Source of the DNA: Olsenella sp.
Lineage (GTDB): Bacteria > Actinomycetota > Coriobacteriia > Coriobacteriales > Atopobiaceae
DNA length: 8,503 nt
Reading direction: 5' to 3'
Assembly: GCA_015062715.1 (NCBI GenBank)
Contig: SUUD01000071.1
Location: forward strand, 1 to 8,503
Part shown: positions 1 through 6,561 of the stretch, one piece after another
Layout: each line of letters opens with the position of its first letter
How positions within the stretch are numbered: position 1 is the first letter of the stretch
Program-made: the position numbers and the translations under genes
Notes under the pieces: generated by a model
Told to the model about the DNA's origin: nothing
Database searches by the model: none
The model's input: only the letters and a program-made list of their open reading frames with translations

Positions 1-994
1 CATTCACTTCGTGACGTCGACGCGGCGCGCGCCCGCCTTCGCCGAGAAGGGCGAGCCGGCCCGGGAGCACTGGATCGAGCTCGAGATGAAGCTCATGGCC
101 GACGTCGCGCTCGTGGGCATGCCCAGCGTCGGCAAGAGCTCGCTGATCTCGCGCATCAGCGCCGCGAAGCCCAAGATCGCCGACTACCCCTTCACGACGC
201 TCGTGCCGAACCTCGGCGTCGTTCGTACGAACGACGGGGCCTCCTTCGTCGTCGCCGACGTGCCCGGGCTCATCGAGGGCGCCAGCGAGGGCCGTGGCCT
301 GGGCCACCAGTTCCTGCGCCACATCGAGCGCACGGCGCTGATCGTCCACATGCTCGACGCCACGGGCGGATTCGAGGGCCGCGACGCCTGCGAGGACTAC
401 CGCATCATCAACGACGAGCTCGCCGCCTACGCCTCCGAGCTTGCCGAGCGCCCCCAGATCGTCGTCTGCAACAAGTGCGACATGCCCGGGACCGAGGAGA
501 CGGTCGATCGCGTGAGGGAGCTTGCCGAGGCAGATGGCCGTCCCTTCTTCGCCATATCCGCCGTAACCGGATCAGGCCTTGACCAGCTCGTGGGCACCTG
601 TGCCGACGAGGTCGCGCGCATGAGGCTCGACATCGCGGCGGACGCCGAGGGTGACGAGCCGCGCGACAAGGTATGGGAGCAGCGCCGCCTTCGCCGCGAC
701 CGCAGCTTCCAGATCGACAACCTCGGTGGCGGCGTGTGGCAGGTCTCGGGCGGCGCCGTCGAGCGCATGGTTGTCCAGACCGACTGGGAGAACGACGAGG
801 CCGTCGCCTTCCTGCAGCACCGCTTCGACCGCATGGGGCTCGACGCGGCGCTCGAGAAGGCCGGCTGCGTCGAGGGTGACGAGATACGCATCCTGGGCTA
901 TGCCTTCAGCTTCCAGGGCGCTCCCGCCGAGGACCAGTATGCCGAGCTCAACGACCGCGACGACGCGGTCCTGTCGGAGTTTGGGGAGGAGTGA
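1..994 (+). CDS. obgE: GTPase Obg/CgtA, 3' part (N-terminus outside the window)
   Basis: Obg is a GTPase that binds the large ribosomal subunit and acts in its assembly and in stress control. The window opens inside the gene: the first whole codon is at position 2, and the sequence around RRAPAFAEKGEP matches the end of the glycine-rich Obg fold, most of which lies to the left. The GTPase domain is complete. The P-loop GMPSVGKS is at 116-139, the switch I threonines are in DYPFTT (to 199), DVPG is at 257-268, NKCD at 470-481 and SAVTG from 557. The segment from about 707 to 910 (FQIDNLGGGVWQVSGG) is the Obg C-terminal OCT domain, followed by an acidic tail ending EFGEE. The TGA stop is 3 bp before the proB ATG, and the proB ribosome-binding site lies inside the end of obgE, so the two are probably cotranscribed and translationally coupled. 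The family assignment is very secure. Confidence 0.97.
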   Translation, partial: IHFVTSTRRAPAFAEKGEPAREHWIELEMKLMADVALVGMPSVGKSSLISRISAAKPKIADYPFTTLVPNLGVVRTNDGASFVVADVPGLIEGASEGRGLGHQFLRHIERTALIVHMLDATGGFEGRDACEDYRIINDELAAYASELAERPQIVVCNKCDMPGTEETVDRVRELAEADGRPFFAISAVTGSGLDQLVGTCADEVARMRLDIAADAEGDEPRDKVWEQRRLRRDRSFQIDNLGGGVWQVSGGAVERMVVQTDWENDEAVAFLQHRFDRMGLDAALEKAGCVEGDEIRILGYAFSFQGAPAEDQYAELNDRDDAVLSEFGEE

Positions 995-997
995 GCA

Positions 998-2101
998 ATG
1001 TCGCTCGTGGTCGTCAAGGTCGGTTCCTCGACGCTCGTTTCTTCGGGCGGTGGACTCGACCGCTCAATCATCGAGTCCCTCTGCGCTCAGGTCATAGAGC
1101 TTGTGTCCGAGGGCAACTCCTGCATCGTCGTGTCGAGCGGCGCGGCGGCCGCGGGCATGGGCAGGCTCGGCTTCAATCGCCGTCCCACCGACATCCCCAC
1201 GCTTCAGGCCTGCTGCTCTGCGGGCCAGGCGGCGCTCACCGAGACCTACGCCGAGATCCTGGGCAAGGCGGGGATCGCCTGTGGCCAGGTCCTTCTCACG
1301 CGCAGCGACGTCGTGAGCCGCGAGGGCTACCTCAACGCCCGTGGCACGCTCACTCGTCTTCTCGAGCTTGGCGCCGTCCCCGTCGTCAACGAGAACGACG
1401 CAGTCTCCAACTCCGAGCTCACGTTCGGCGACAACGACACCCTCGGCGCGATCGTCGCCACGCTCGTTGGCGCCGACACGTACATCATCCTCTCAGACGT
1501 CGAGGGCCTCTACGACGAGAACCCCTCCGTCAACCCCAACGCCCACCTCGTGAGCCTCGTCGAGCACGTTACCCCCGAGATCATGGCGACCGCGGGCGAT
1601 TCCTCGAGCGGCGTCGGAACGGGCGGCATGATCACCAAGCTGCGCGCTGCCAGGGCCATGCTCGCCGCTGGGATTCCCATGGTCATCTGCCATGGGCGTC
1701 GGCCCCATGCCATCGTCGACGTCGTGCATGGCGAGTCCATCGGCACCCGCTTCGAGGCTCCCACCGGCTCCGCCCACGAGTCCGCCCGCAAGTTCTGGAT
1801 CGGCCTTGCCGGCGTCTCCCGCGGCAGGCTCGTAGTCGATGACGGCGCCAGGCGCGCCCTGATCGACCAGGGCGGGTCGCTCCTGCCGGTGGGCGTCACC
1901 TCGATAGAGGGGGACTTCTCGGCAGGCGACGTCGTGAGCGTGGTCGACGGCCAGGGAACGCTCATTGGCCGCGGCGTCGTTCGATACACCTCCGAAGAGC
2001 TCGAGAAGGCGCATGGCCTGCGCCTCGAGGTTATCGAGAGGTTCCTGCCGGACCTTGCCGGGCAGCCCTGCATCCACCGCGACGAGCTCCTGCTGTTCTA
2101 G
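998..2101 (+). CDS. proB: Glutamate 5-kinase with PUA domain
   Basis: ProB phosphorylates L-glutamate with ATP to give glutamyl 5-phosphate, the first and normally feedback-controlled step of proline synthesis in the cytoplasm. The product has 367 residues, the usual length for the two-domain form. The amino-acid kinase domain shows VKVGSST (6-12), SSGAA (46-50), NENDAV (131-136), FGDNDTLGA (143-151), SDVEGLY (166-172) and GTGGMITK (207-214). A PUA domain follows at about 274-350. The ATG lies 7 bases after a strong GGGGAGGA ribosome-binding site at 983-990, at the end of obgE. A GTG at 991 opens a different frame and is not the start. The usual partner proA (glutamyl phosphate reductase) does not follow; nadD starts 19 bp after the stop. 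The function is secure. The absence of proA here does not show that it is absent from the genome. Confidence 0.96.
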   Translation: MSLVVVKVGSSTLVSSGGGLDRSIIESLCAQVIELVSEGNSCIVVSSGAAAAGMGRLGFNRRPTDIPTLQACCSAGQAALTETYAEILGKAGIACGQVLLTRSDVVSREGYLNARGTLTRLLELGAVPVVNENDAVSNSELTFGDNDTLGAIVATLVGADTYIILSDVEGLYDENPSVNPNAHLVSLVEHVTPEIMATAGDSSSGVGTGGMITKLRAARAMLAAGIPMVICHGRRPHAIVDVVHGESIGTRFEAPTGSAHESARKFWIGLAGVSRGRLVVDDGARRALIDQGGSLLPVGVTSIEGDFSAGDVVSVVDGQGTLIGRGVVRYTSEELEKAHGLRLEVIERFLPDLAGQPCIHRDELLLF

Positions 2102-2120
2102 GGAACGAGAGGGGAGAGCC

Positions 2121-2798
2121 ATGGACGAAGCGCGCGAGAGGAACTTGGGGGACCTTCCCGTCCTTGGAGAGGACCCAGGGCGCACCTACCGGCTGGGCAT
2201 CATGGGCGGCACCTTCGACCCCATCCACAATGGTCACCTCGTCGCTGCGGAGCAGTCACGCCACGACCTCGGACTTGACCTCGTCGTCTTCATGCCGGCG
2301 GGTTCCCCCGCGTTCAAGCAGGACCTTCGGGTCTCGAGCGCCGAGGACCGCTATGCCATGACGCTGCTCGCAACGGCCGACAACCCCAACTTCAGGGTGA
2401 GCCGGTTCGAGATCGAGCGCAAGGGCATAACCTACACCGTCGACACGCTCTCGGCCCTGCGCGAGCTCTATCCCGACAACGTCGAGCTCTACTTCATCAC
2501 CGGCGCCGATGCCATCATTGACATCGTCAAGTGGCGTGACGCCGACCGCATCGCCAAGCTCGCCACGCTCGTCGGCGCCACGCGTCCGGGCTACAACCTC
2601 GACACGGCGGTTGACGCCATCGACCGTTCCGGAATCAACTTTGACGTCATTTACCTCGAGGTTCCGGCGCTCGCCATTTCCTCGAGCCACCTGCGAGAGC
2701 GCTGCGTGGCGGGACAGTCCCTGAGGTACCTCACCCCCGATCAGGTCGTTGGGTACATCGACAAGCACGGCCTGTACGTCTCCCAGAGGATCGCATGA
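2121..2798 (+). CDS. nadD: Nicotinate-nucleotide adenylyltransferase
   Basis: NadD transfers AMP from ATP to nicotinate mononucleotide to make deamido-NAD, an essential step of NAD synthesis. The 225-residue product has the nucleotidyltransferase signature GGTFDPIHNGHL at 29-40, with the HxGH histidines at 36 and 39. It also has the C-terminal ISSSHLRER motif (186-194), which corresponds to the ISSTxIR ATP-binding motif of the family. The frame is open further upstream, with an ATG at 1965, but that would overlap proB by more than 130 bp. The ATG at 2121 follows a purine-rich GAGAGGGGA at 2107-2115 and is the better start. The first 23 or so residues before RLGIMGGTF are a little longer than in many family members. 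The TGA overlaps the start of yqeK by four bases (ATGA), which implies coupled translation. Confidence 0.95.
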   Translation: MDEARERNLGDLPVLGEDPGRTYRLGIMGGTFDPIHNGHLVAAEQSRHDLGLDLVVFMPAGSPAFKQDLRVSSAEDRYAMTLLATADNPNFRVSRFEIERKGITYTVDTLSALRELYPDNVELYFITGADAIIDIVKWRDADRIAKLATLVGATRPGYNLDTAVDAIDRSGINFDVIYLEVPALAISSSHLRERCVAGQSLRYLTPDQVVGYIDKHGLYVSQRIA

Positions 2799-3415
2799 CC
2801 ATGGACAAGCCCGTCGCCTACACGGCAGAGCAGCTCGGCCTGCTTGACGAGGTCGAGCAGGCCCTCGCGGAGCAACTCGCAGCCAAGCCACGCCGGCTCG
2901 AGCACTCGCTCTCGGTGGCGCGAACGGCCGAGTCTCTCGCCGTCACCTACTCCGTCGACCCCTTCGAGGCCCGCGTGGCGGGGACCCTGCACGACTGGTG
3001 CAAGGCGCTCCCGGTCGATGAGCAGATGAGGCTCTGCCGCGAGCGTGGCGTCGCGTTCGACGTCGATCTGGAGCTCGTCGCACCGCTGCTCCACGGTCCC
3101 CTGGCCGCCTCGATGCTGCCCGATCGGTTTTCCTGGCTCTCGCCCCAGGTCACCCAGGCGATATCCCGCCACACCATCGGCGCCCCGGACATGACCCCGC
3201 TCGACATGGTCGTCTTCGTCGCCGACTACGTCGAGCCCCTCAGGGGCGCCACGCCGGCCATCGAGCGATCGCGGTCCCTGGTCGGGGAGGCGTCACTTCA
3301 CGACCTGTGCCTGGACGTGGCCGTTGGGAGCATTGCCTTCGTGCTCGAGACCAATCGCTACCTCTATCCTGCTACCATCGACACGTACAACGCGCTCGTG
3401 CTCGCACGGGCCTGA
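2795..3415 (+). CDS. yqeK: YqeK-type HD-domain hydrolase (probable symmetrical Ap4A hydrolase)
   Basis: YqeK proteins are metal-dependent HD-domain phosphohydrolases. Characterised members split diadenosine tetraphosphate symmetrically into two ADP. This 206-residue product carries the expected metal ligands: H37 in RLEHSLSVA, H66-D67 in LHDWCK, H100 in LLHGPLAA, H126 in SRHTIG and D144 in VADYVEP. Position next to nadD is typical of the family and supports the call. The start overlaps the nadD stop as ATGA. A second in-frame ATG at 2801 would shorten the product by two residues and cannot be excluded. The end is a tandem TGA-TAG (3413-3418). The fold and family are clear. The substrate is taken from characterised relatives and is not visible in this sequence. 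Confidence 0.9.
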   Translation: MTMDKPVAYTAEQLGLLDEVEQALAEQLAAKPRRLEHSLSVARTAESLAVTYSVDPFEARVAGTLHDWCKALPVDEQMRLCRERGVAFDVDLELVAPLLHGPLAASMLPDRFSWLSPQVTQAISRHTIGAPDMTPLDMVVFVADYVEPLRGATPAIERSRSLVGEASLHDLCLDVAVGSIAFVLETNRYLYPATIDTYNALVLARA

Positions 3416-3430
3416 TAGGACTGGAGTCAC

Positions 3431-3784
3431 ATGGGAGTCACCCCGCTAGAGCTCGCTCGCGTCGCCGCCATCGCCGCCGACGGCAAGAAGGCAACGGACA
3501 TCTGCCTCATCGACCTCACCAGCGCCTCAGACGTCTGCGACTACTTTCTCATCTGCACCGGCCAGAACCAGCGCCTCGTCGACTCGGTCGTCGACGAGGT
3601 GGAGGAGAAGGTCCGCGTCAACTGCGACGAGAAGCCCCTCTCCATCGAGGGGCGCGCCGAGGGAACCTGGGTGCTCATGGACTTCGGCTCCGTCGTCGTC
3701 CACGTCTTCACGCCCGAGACCCGTGACTACTTCAGGCTCGAGAAGCTCTGGGGAGACGCGCCGCGCGTGGAACTCGGTCTCTAA
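3431..3784 (+). CDS. rsfS: Ribosomal silencing factor RsfS (Iojap family)
   Basis: RsfS binds ribosomal protein uL14 on the large subunit and blocks joining of the subunits, slowing translation during starvation. The product has 117 residues, normal for the family. It shows DVCDYFLICTG (34-44), EGTWVLMDFGSVVVHVF (77-93) and the diagnostic DYFRLEKLWGDA (99-110). It begins 15 bp after the yqeK stop, with AGGA/GGAG sequences just ahead of the ATG. It is the last gene of the plus-strand operon: the next gene, dinB, converges from the other strand. The nadD-yqeK-rsfS order is common in Gram-positive bacteria. The TAA stop forms part of a small perfect dyad (3782-3796), which is followed by the large intergenic hairpin. 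Confidence 0.95.
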   Translation: MGVTPLELARVAAIAADGKKATDICLIDLTSASDVCDYFLICTGQNQRLVDSVVDEVEEKVRVNCDEKPLSIEGRAEGTWVLMDFGSVVVHVFTPETRDYFRLEKLWGDAPRVELGL

Positions 3785-3796
3785 ATCGCAGATTTA
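3782..3796 (+). other. Short perfect dyad at the rsfS stop codon
   Basis: TAAATC at 3782-3787 and GATTTA at 3791-3796 are perfect reverse complements separated by GCA. The first arm contains the rsfS TAA stop. The stem is only 6 bp and AT-rich, and no T-run follows, so it is not a convincing terminator by itself. It may be chance, or a minor part of the 3' end structure together with the larger hairpin that starts at 3802. Confidence 0.3.
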
Positions 3797-3801
3797 CATC
3801 G

Positions 3802-3887
3802 TTGGGGGCTGCCATCTGAGGTTCGTGCTTCGAACAGGTCCTCGCTTCGCTGCGGAATTCGCACGAACCTCAGATGGCAGCCCTCAG
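3802..3887. repeat. Large inverted repeat (23-bp perfect arms, 32-nt loop)
   Basis: The arm at 3806-3828 (starting GGGCTGCCATCTGAGG) is a perfect reverse complement of 3861-3883. The stem extends outward to 3802 and 3887 with two Watson-Crick and two G-U pairs, giving about 27 paired positions around a 32-nt loop (3829-3860). The loop begins with the palindrome TTCGAA and ends with GAATTC. Either strand would fold into a very stable hairpin. It lies just beyond the ends of two converging operons, so it could slow read-through or protect 3' ends in both directions. No T-run follows it on either strand, so it is not a standard intrinsic terminator. I see no clear target-site duplication around it. 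Confidence 0.8.
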
Positions 3888-3942
3888 AATAGGTCCTCGC
3901 TTCGCTGCGGAACTTGCACAGAACTCAGGTGACCTCAGTCAA

Positions 3943-3972
3943 ACCAAATCAAAACTTGCTGCGGAACCCGCA
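3943..3972 (-). terminator. Possible weak terminator downstream of dinB
   Basis: Read on the minus strand, TGCGG-GTT-CCGCA (3960-3972) forms a perfect 5-bp GC-rich stem with a three-base loop. A T-rich stretch follows after a few bases (AAGTTTTGATTTGGTTT). It lies about 30 bp beyond the dinB stop. The stem is short and the T-run is interrupted and offset, so this is only a candidate. The same sequence is copy 3 of the local repeat, so the dyad may simply be a remnant of that element. Confidence 0.3.
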
Positions 3973-4001
3973 CTGACATCAAGCATCCATCACAAAGCTG
4001 G

Positions 4002-5267
4002 TCATTCCGTGCCGTGGCTCATGGGCTGCGTGTCGCTCGTACGCTCCCTGAACCGCAGGTCCCTGCCATACGAGATCGCCTGCGAGCCAAAGCGCTCGCG
4101 CAGGGCGTCCGTCGTCTCGTCAAGGCGGCGCAGGGCCTCGTCCTGCCCGGTCGGCTCGTCGAAGAGCCCCAGCTGGGACGGGCCATGGTCCGAGAAGCCC
4201 GAGACGCCCACGCCCAGGAGTCGCACCGGCTGGCCCTCGTGCCAGACGCCGTCGAGCAGCCCCAGGGCGAGCCGCGAGATCTGGCGCGGGTCGTCGCTCG
4301 GCTCGGGCAGCTGCCCCTGGGCCGTGTGTCCGCTTCTATAGTCGTACTTGAGCTTGAGGTGGACGACACACCCCTTGAGGGCCTTCCTGCGCAGGCGACG
4401 GGCCACGAGGTCGGATATGTGGCGTATCGCCTGCTCCACCTCGTCCCGGTCCGTGAGGTCCTCGGCGAAGGTGCGCTCGTTGGATACCGACTTGACCTCC
4501 TCGGGGGCGTAGGCGCTCCTCACGGGCGCGTGCTCGAGCCCGGCCGCACGCCTCACAAGGGAGGGGCCGGCGATGCCAAACTCGCGCTCCATGCGGGCGG
4601 GGTCCTGCCTGGCCAGCTGTCCGAGCGTGTGGACCCCGCGCTCGGCCAGGCGAGCCTGCAGGGCGGGTCCGATGCCGCTCATCGACCTCACGGGCAAGGG
4701 GGAGAGGAAGTCCTGCTCTCCGCCGGGCATGATGACGGTGAGCCCGTTGGGCTTGTCCATGTCCGAGGCGATCTTCGAGATGGTCTTGCTCGTCGAGAGG
4801 CCGATCGAGCAGGTAACGCCCAGGTCGGCTACGCGCGACTGGATTCTCCTGCAGATGGAGATGGGGCTCTCGCGGGACCAATGGCCGGGGGAGACGTCGA
4901 AGAACGCCTCGTCGATGGAGACCTGCTCGACGAGCGGGGTCTCGTCGAGGATGACGGCCATGACCCGGTCGCTCATCTCGCGGTAGCGGGCGTGGTCCCC
5001 CTGGACCCATATGGCGTCGGGACAGAGCTTCCTGGCCTGGGCAGAGGGCATGGCCGAGTGGACCCCGTAGGCGCGGGCCTCGTACGACGCCGTGCTCACG
5101 ACTCCGCGGCGCTCCGCCGAGCCGCCGACGATCACGGGCCGCCCCCGCCATGCCGGATGGTCGAGCTGCTCGACCGACGCGAAGAAGGCGTCGAGGTCGA
5201 GCAGGCCGATTGCGGGGCCCTCCCAGGGTATGTCGACGTTGGCCTCAGGGGCGCTTGAGCTCTCCAT
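4002..5267 (-). CDS. dinB: DNA polymerase IV (Y-family, error-prone translesion polymerase)
   Basis: Pol IV copies past damaged template bases at low fidelity and is recruited by the sliding clamp. The product has 421 residues, longer than the 351 of E. coli DinB. Visible features are DLDAFFASVE (24-33) with metal ligand D24 and steric-gate F29, STASYEARAYGVHSAMP (58-74), and SIDEAFFDVS (117-126) with catalytic D119 and E120. A helix-hairpin-helix follows around GIGPALQARLAERGVHTL (198-215), then the little-finger entry SVSNERTF (260-267). QLGLF at 365-369 fits the clamp-binding consensus QLxLF. It sits about 50 residues from the end instead of at the extreme C-terminus. The ATG is 7 bp after the histidine-kinase stop. 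No ribosome-binding site stands in front of it, but a TATAAT box lies 6 bp upstream. It is therefore probably read both from the regulator-kinase operon and from its own promoter. No LexA-type box is apparent. Confidence 0.96.
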   Translation of the reverse strand: MESSSAPEANVDIPWEGPAIGLLDLDAFFASVEQLDHPAWRGRPVIVGGSAERRGVVSTASYEARAYGVHSAMPSAQARKLCPDAIWVQGDHARYREMSDRVMAVILDETPLVEQVSIDEAFFDVSPGHWSRESPISICRRIQSRVADLGVTCSIGLSTSKTISKIASDMDKPNGLTVIMPGGEQDFLSPLPVRSMSGIGPALQARLAERGVHTLGQLARQDPARMEREFGIAGPSLVRRAAGLEHAPVRSAYAPEEVKSVSNERTFAEDLTDRDEVEQAIRHISDLVARRLRRKALKGCVVHLKLKYDYRSGHTAQGQLPEPSDDPRQISRLALGLLDGVWHEGQPVRLLGVGVSGFSDHGPSQLGLFDEPTGQDEALRRLDETTDALRERFGSQAISYGRDLRFRERTSDTQPMSHGTE

Positions 5268-5273
5268 GTCCCG

Positions 5274-5279
5274 ATTATA
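5274..5279 (-). promoter_or_regulatory. -10 box for dinB overlapping the kinase stop; possible leaderless start
   Basis: On the minus strand the sequence is C-TATAAT-CGGGAC-ATG. The hexamer is a perfect -10 consensus and contains the TAA stop of the histidine-kinase gene. With six bases between the box and the dinB ATG, initiation would fall at or next to the A of the start codon, giving a leaderless mRNA. Leaderless transcripts are common in actinobacteria. The lack of a Shine-Dalgarno sequence before dinB fits. No good -35 is seen; TTCCCG with a 16-bp spacer matches only 3 of 6 positions. A chance TATAAT remains possible because part of it is coding. Confidence 0.5.
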
Positions 5280-6528
5280 GGCCTGGCTGGCCGAGCGGGA
5301 ACGTCACCGTGAAGGCGGTGCCGTCCTCGTCAGAGCTCGTTACCCGTATGCGGCCACCGTGGTTCTCCACGATGGCCTTCGCGATGGCGAGGCCAAGCCC
5401 ATAGCCGGACGTGCCGCTTTGGGTGCGGGAGCGGTCGGAGCGGAAGAAGCGCTCGAAGACGTGGGGGAGGTCGGCCTCGTCGATGACCGGCCCGCAGTTG
5501 TTGACGACGAGCTCCGTGACGTCGGCGCGCTGCTCCAGGCTCACGCGGACCGTCGTCCCCGGGCTGGCGTACTTGCACGCGTTGTCGACCAGCGTCATGA
5601 CCATGCGCTCGACCTCGCCCTCGTTGCCCCTCAGGGAGATGCCGTCCTGGACGTGCGTCTCGATGCTGACGTCGCGCTCGTAGGCAAGGGCGTCGAGCTG
5701 GAGCGCCGTCTTCTCGACGATGGACGTCAGGTCGAGGGTTGCCGTGCGGTCGACCGGGCTCTCGTCCGCCTCGGACTTGGCGAGCTCAAGCATGTCGGTG
5801 ATGAGGTCCAGCATGTGGTGTGCTTCCTCGTCGGTGCGCTCGATCCAGCCCTGCGCCTCGGGGTCCGTCCCAAGCGAGGAACGCTCGAGGATCTGGAGGT
5901 TGGCGATGATGACGGAGAGGGGGGTCTTGAGCTCGTGCGAGGCGTCGGCGACGAACTGGCGCTGCTGCGCCATGGACATTTCGACGGGCGCGAACGCCCA
6001 CCCCGAGAGCTTCCAGGCGGAAAGGGTCAGAACCGCCATCGTCACAACGAAGACGATGACGCTGCTGACGAGCTGCTGCACGAGGGCGTCGTTGATGTCT
6101 TTCATTCCGGCGGCGGCGATGGTGAACTGGTCGTCGCGAACCCTGCTCATCCAGCGGATGCGTCGCCCCCAGCCCATCCCCTCGCTCTTGCCGGTCTCGA
6201 TCACGTACCTCACGTAGCGCTCAAGCCTGTCGTCGTCGATCTCGTCGGTGTTGATGGAGCCGTCGATGACGACCTGGTCGTTTGAGATATGACCACGCAC
6301 GATGATCACGGGCACCTGTGGCATCTTGTCGCCAGAGCCGTCGGCATGGGCCAGCGGCCGCTCTGCGGAGAGGTCCTGGACGACCAGCGCATGGTGGAGC
6401 GTCCGCGACACGAGGCGGTCGAACGCGCTCGCAGATGAGAAGTACAGCAGTCCGATGACGCTCAGGAGCACGAGCGCCAGCAGCGACATGGTTATGAGGG
6501 TGAACTTGACCCTGAGCCTATGGAGCAC
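5275..6528 (-). CDS. Membrane sensor histidine kinase
   Basis: This is the sensor of a two-component system: it autophosphorylates on histidine and passes the phosphate to the adjacent response regulator. The product has 417 residues. A first membrane segment lies at about 10-30, an extracytoplasmic domain of about 120 residues follows, and a second segment lies at about 152-172. The phosphoacceptor is H198 in FVADASHELKTPL. The ATPase domain has LVDNACKYA (N316), VFERFFRSD (357-365) and GYGLGL (375-380). Only about 25 residues separate the second membrane segment from H198, so a full HAMP domain does not fit. The G1 box reads NCGPVI (344-349) instead of DNGPGI. The start is GTG, with GAGG eight bases upstream. 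The gene begins 33 bp after the regulator stop, so the two form one transcript. The sensor domain resembles nothing I recognise, and the signal is unknown. Confidence 0.93.
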   Translation of the reverse strand: MLHRLRVKFTLITMSLLALVLLSVIGLLYFSSASAFDRLVSRTLHHALVVQDLSAERPLAHADGSGDKMPQVPVIIVRGHISNDQVVIDGSINTDEIDDDRLERYVRYVIETGKSEGMGWGRRIRWMSRVRDDQFTIAAAGMKDINDALVQQLVSSVIVFVVTMAVLTLSAWKLSGWAFAPVEMSMAQQRQFVADASHELKTPLSVIIANLQILERSSLGTDPEAQGWIERTDEEAHHMLDLITDMLELAKSEADESPVDRTATLDLTSIVEKTALQLDALAYERDVSIETHVQDGISLRGNEGEVERMVMTLVDNACKYASPGTTVRVSLEQRADVTELVVNNCGPVIDEADLPHVFERFFRSDRSRTQSGTSGYGLGLAIAKAIVENHGGRIRVTSSDEDGTAFTVTFPLGQPGL

Positions 6529-6561
6529 GGGCTCGTCCTCTCGTCGTCGAAGCCGAGGACC

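Larger units (their letters stand above)
3785..4001. repeat. Convergent intergenic repeat region with 55-bp periodic copies
   Basis: This 217-bp gap between rsfS and dinB is visibly less GC-rich than the genes on either side and holds no credible gene. It contains three copies of a core resembling CTTCGCTGCGGAA followed by GCAC: 3845-3864, 3900-3919 and 3955-3973, starting exactly 55 bp apart. Copies 1 and 2 are identical over 22 bp (3836-3857 and 3891-3912). Copy 3 has lost a base and diverged. Copy 1 lies in the loop of a large inverted repeat. After copies 2 and 3 the sequence still resembles the right arm of that inverted repeat (GCAC, then GAACTCAG or TGACATCA), as if the unit had duplicated and decayed. 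It is probably a dispersed extragenic element of the REP/MITE type. That is an inference, because only this locus is visible. Confidence 0.7.

Noticed and set aside
1965..2120. Upstream in-frame ATG as the start of nadD
   Set aside because: It would overlap proB by more than 130 bp and add residues with no family similarity. The ATG at 2121 has a proper ribosome-binding site.
3821..3835. GTTCG-N5-CGAAC as a LexA/SOS box for dinB
   Set aside because: The half-sites are in the opposite order to the Gram-positive SOS box (GAAC-N4-GTTC). It lies beyond the 3' end of dinB and is part of the repeat element.
3802..3887. Classic rho-independent terminator for rsfS
   Set aside because: The hairpin is strong, but no T-run follows on either strand and the loop is 32 nt, so it is described as an inverted repeat instead.
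3845..3973. Three regularly spaced repeats as a CRISPR array
   Set aside because: There are only three copies, they diverge progressively, the intervening sequence is itself related between units, and there are no cas genes.
3874..4341. Plus-strand frame starting in the repeat region and running into dinB
   Set aside because: Its N-terminal peptide is just the translated 55-bp repeat (PRFAAELAQ-like), and the rest is dinB antisense. It has no convincing ribosome-binding site. An automatic annotation might call it a hypothetical protein.
4014..5258. Open frame of 414 codons on the plus strand opposite dinB
   Set aside because: It is the antisense shadow of a GC-rich, clearly coding gene. The translation shows no motif and is biased in composition, while the minus strand encodes all the pol IV motifs.
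5359..6285. Open frame of 308 codons on the plus strand opposite the histidine kinase
   Set aside because: Shadow frame. The kinase H, N, F and G boxes are all on the minus strand in this interval.
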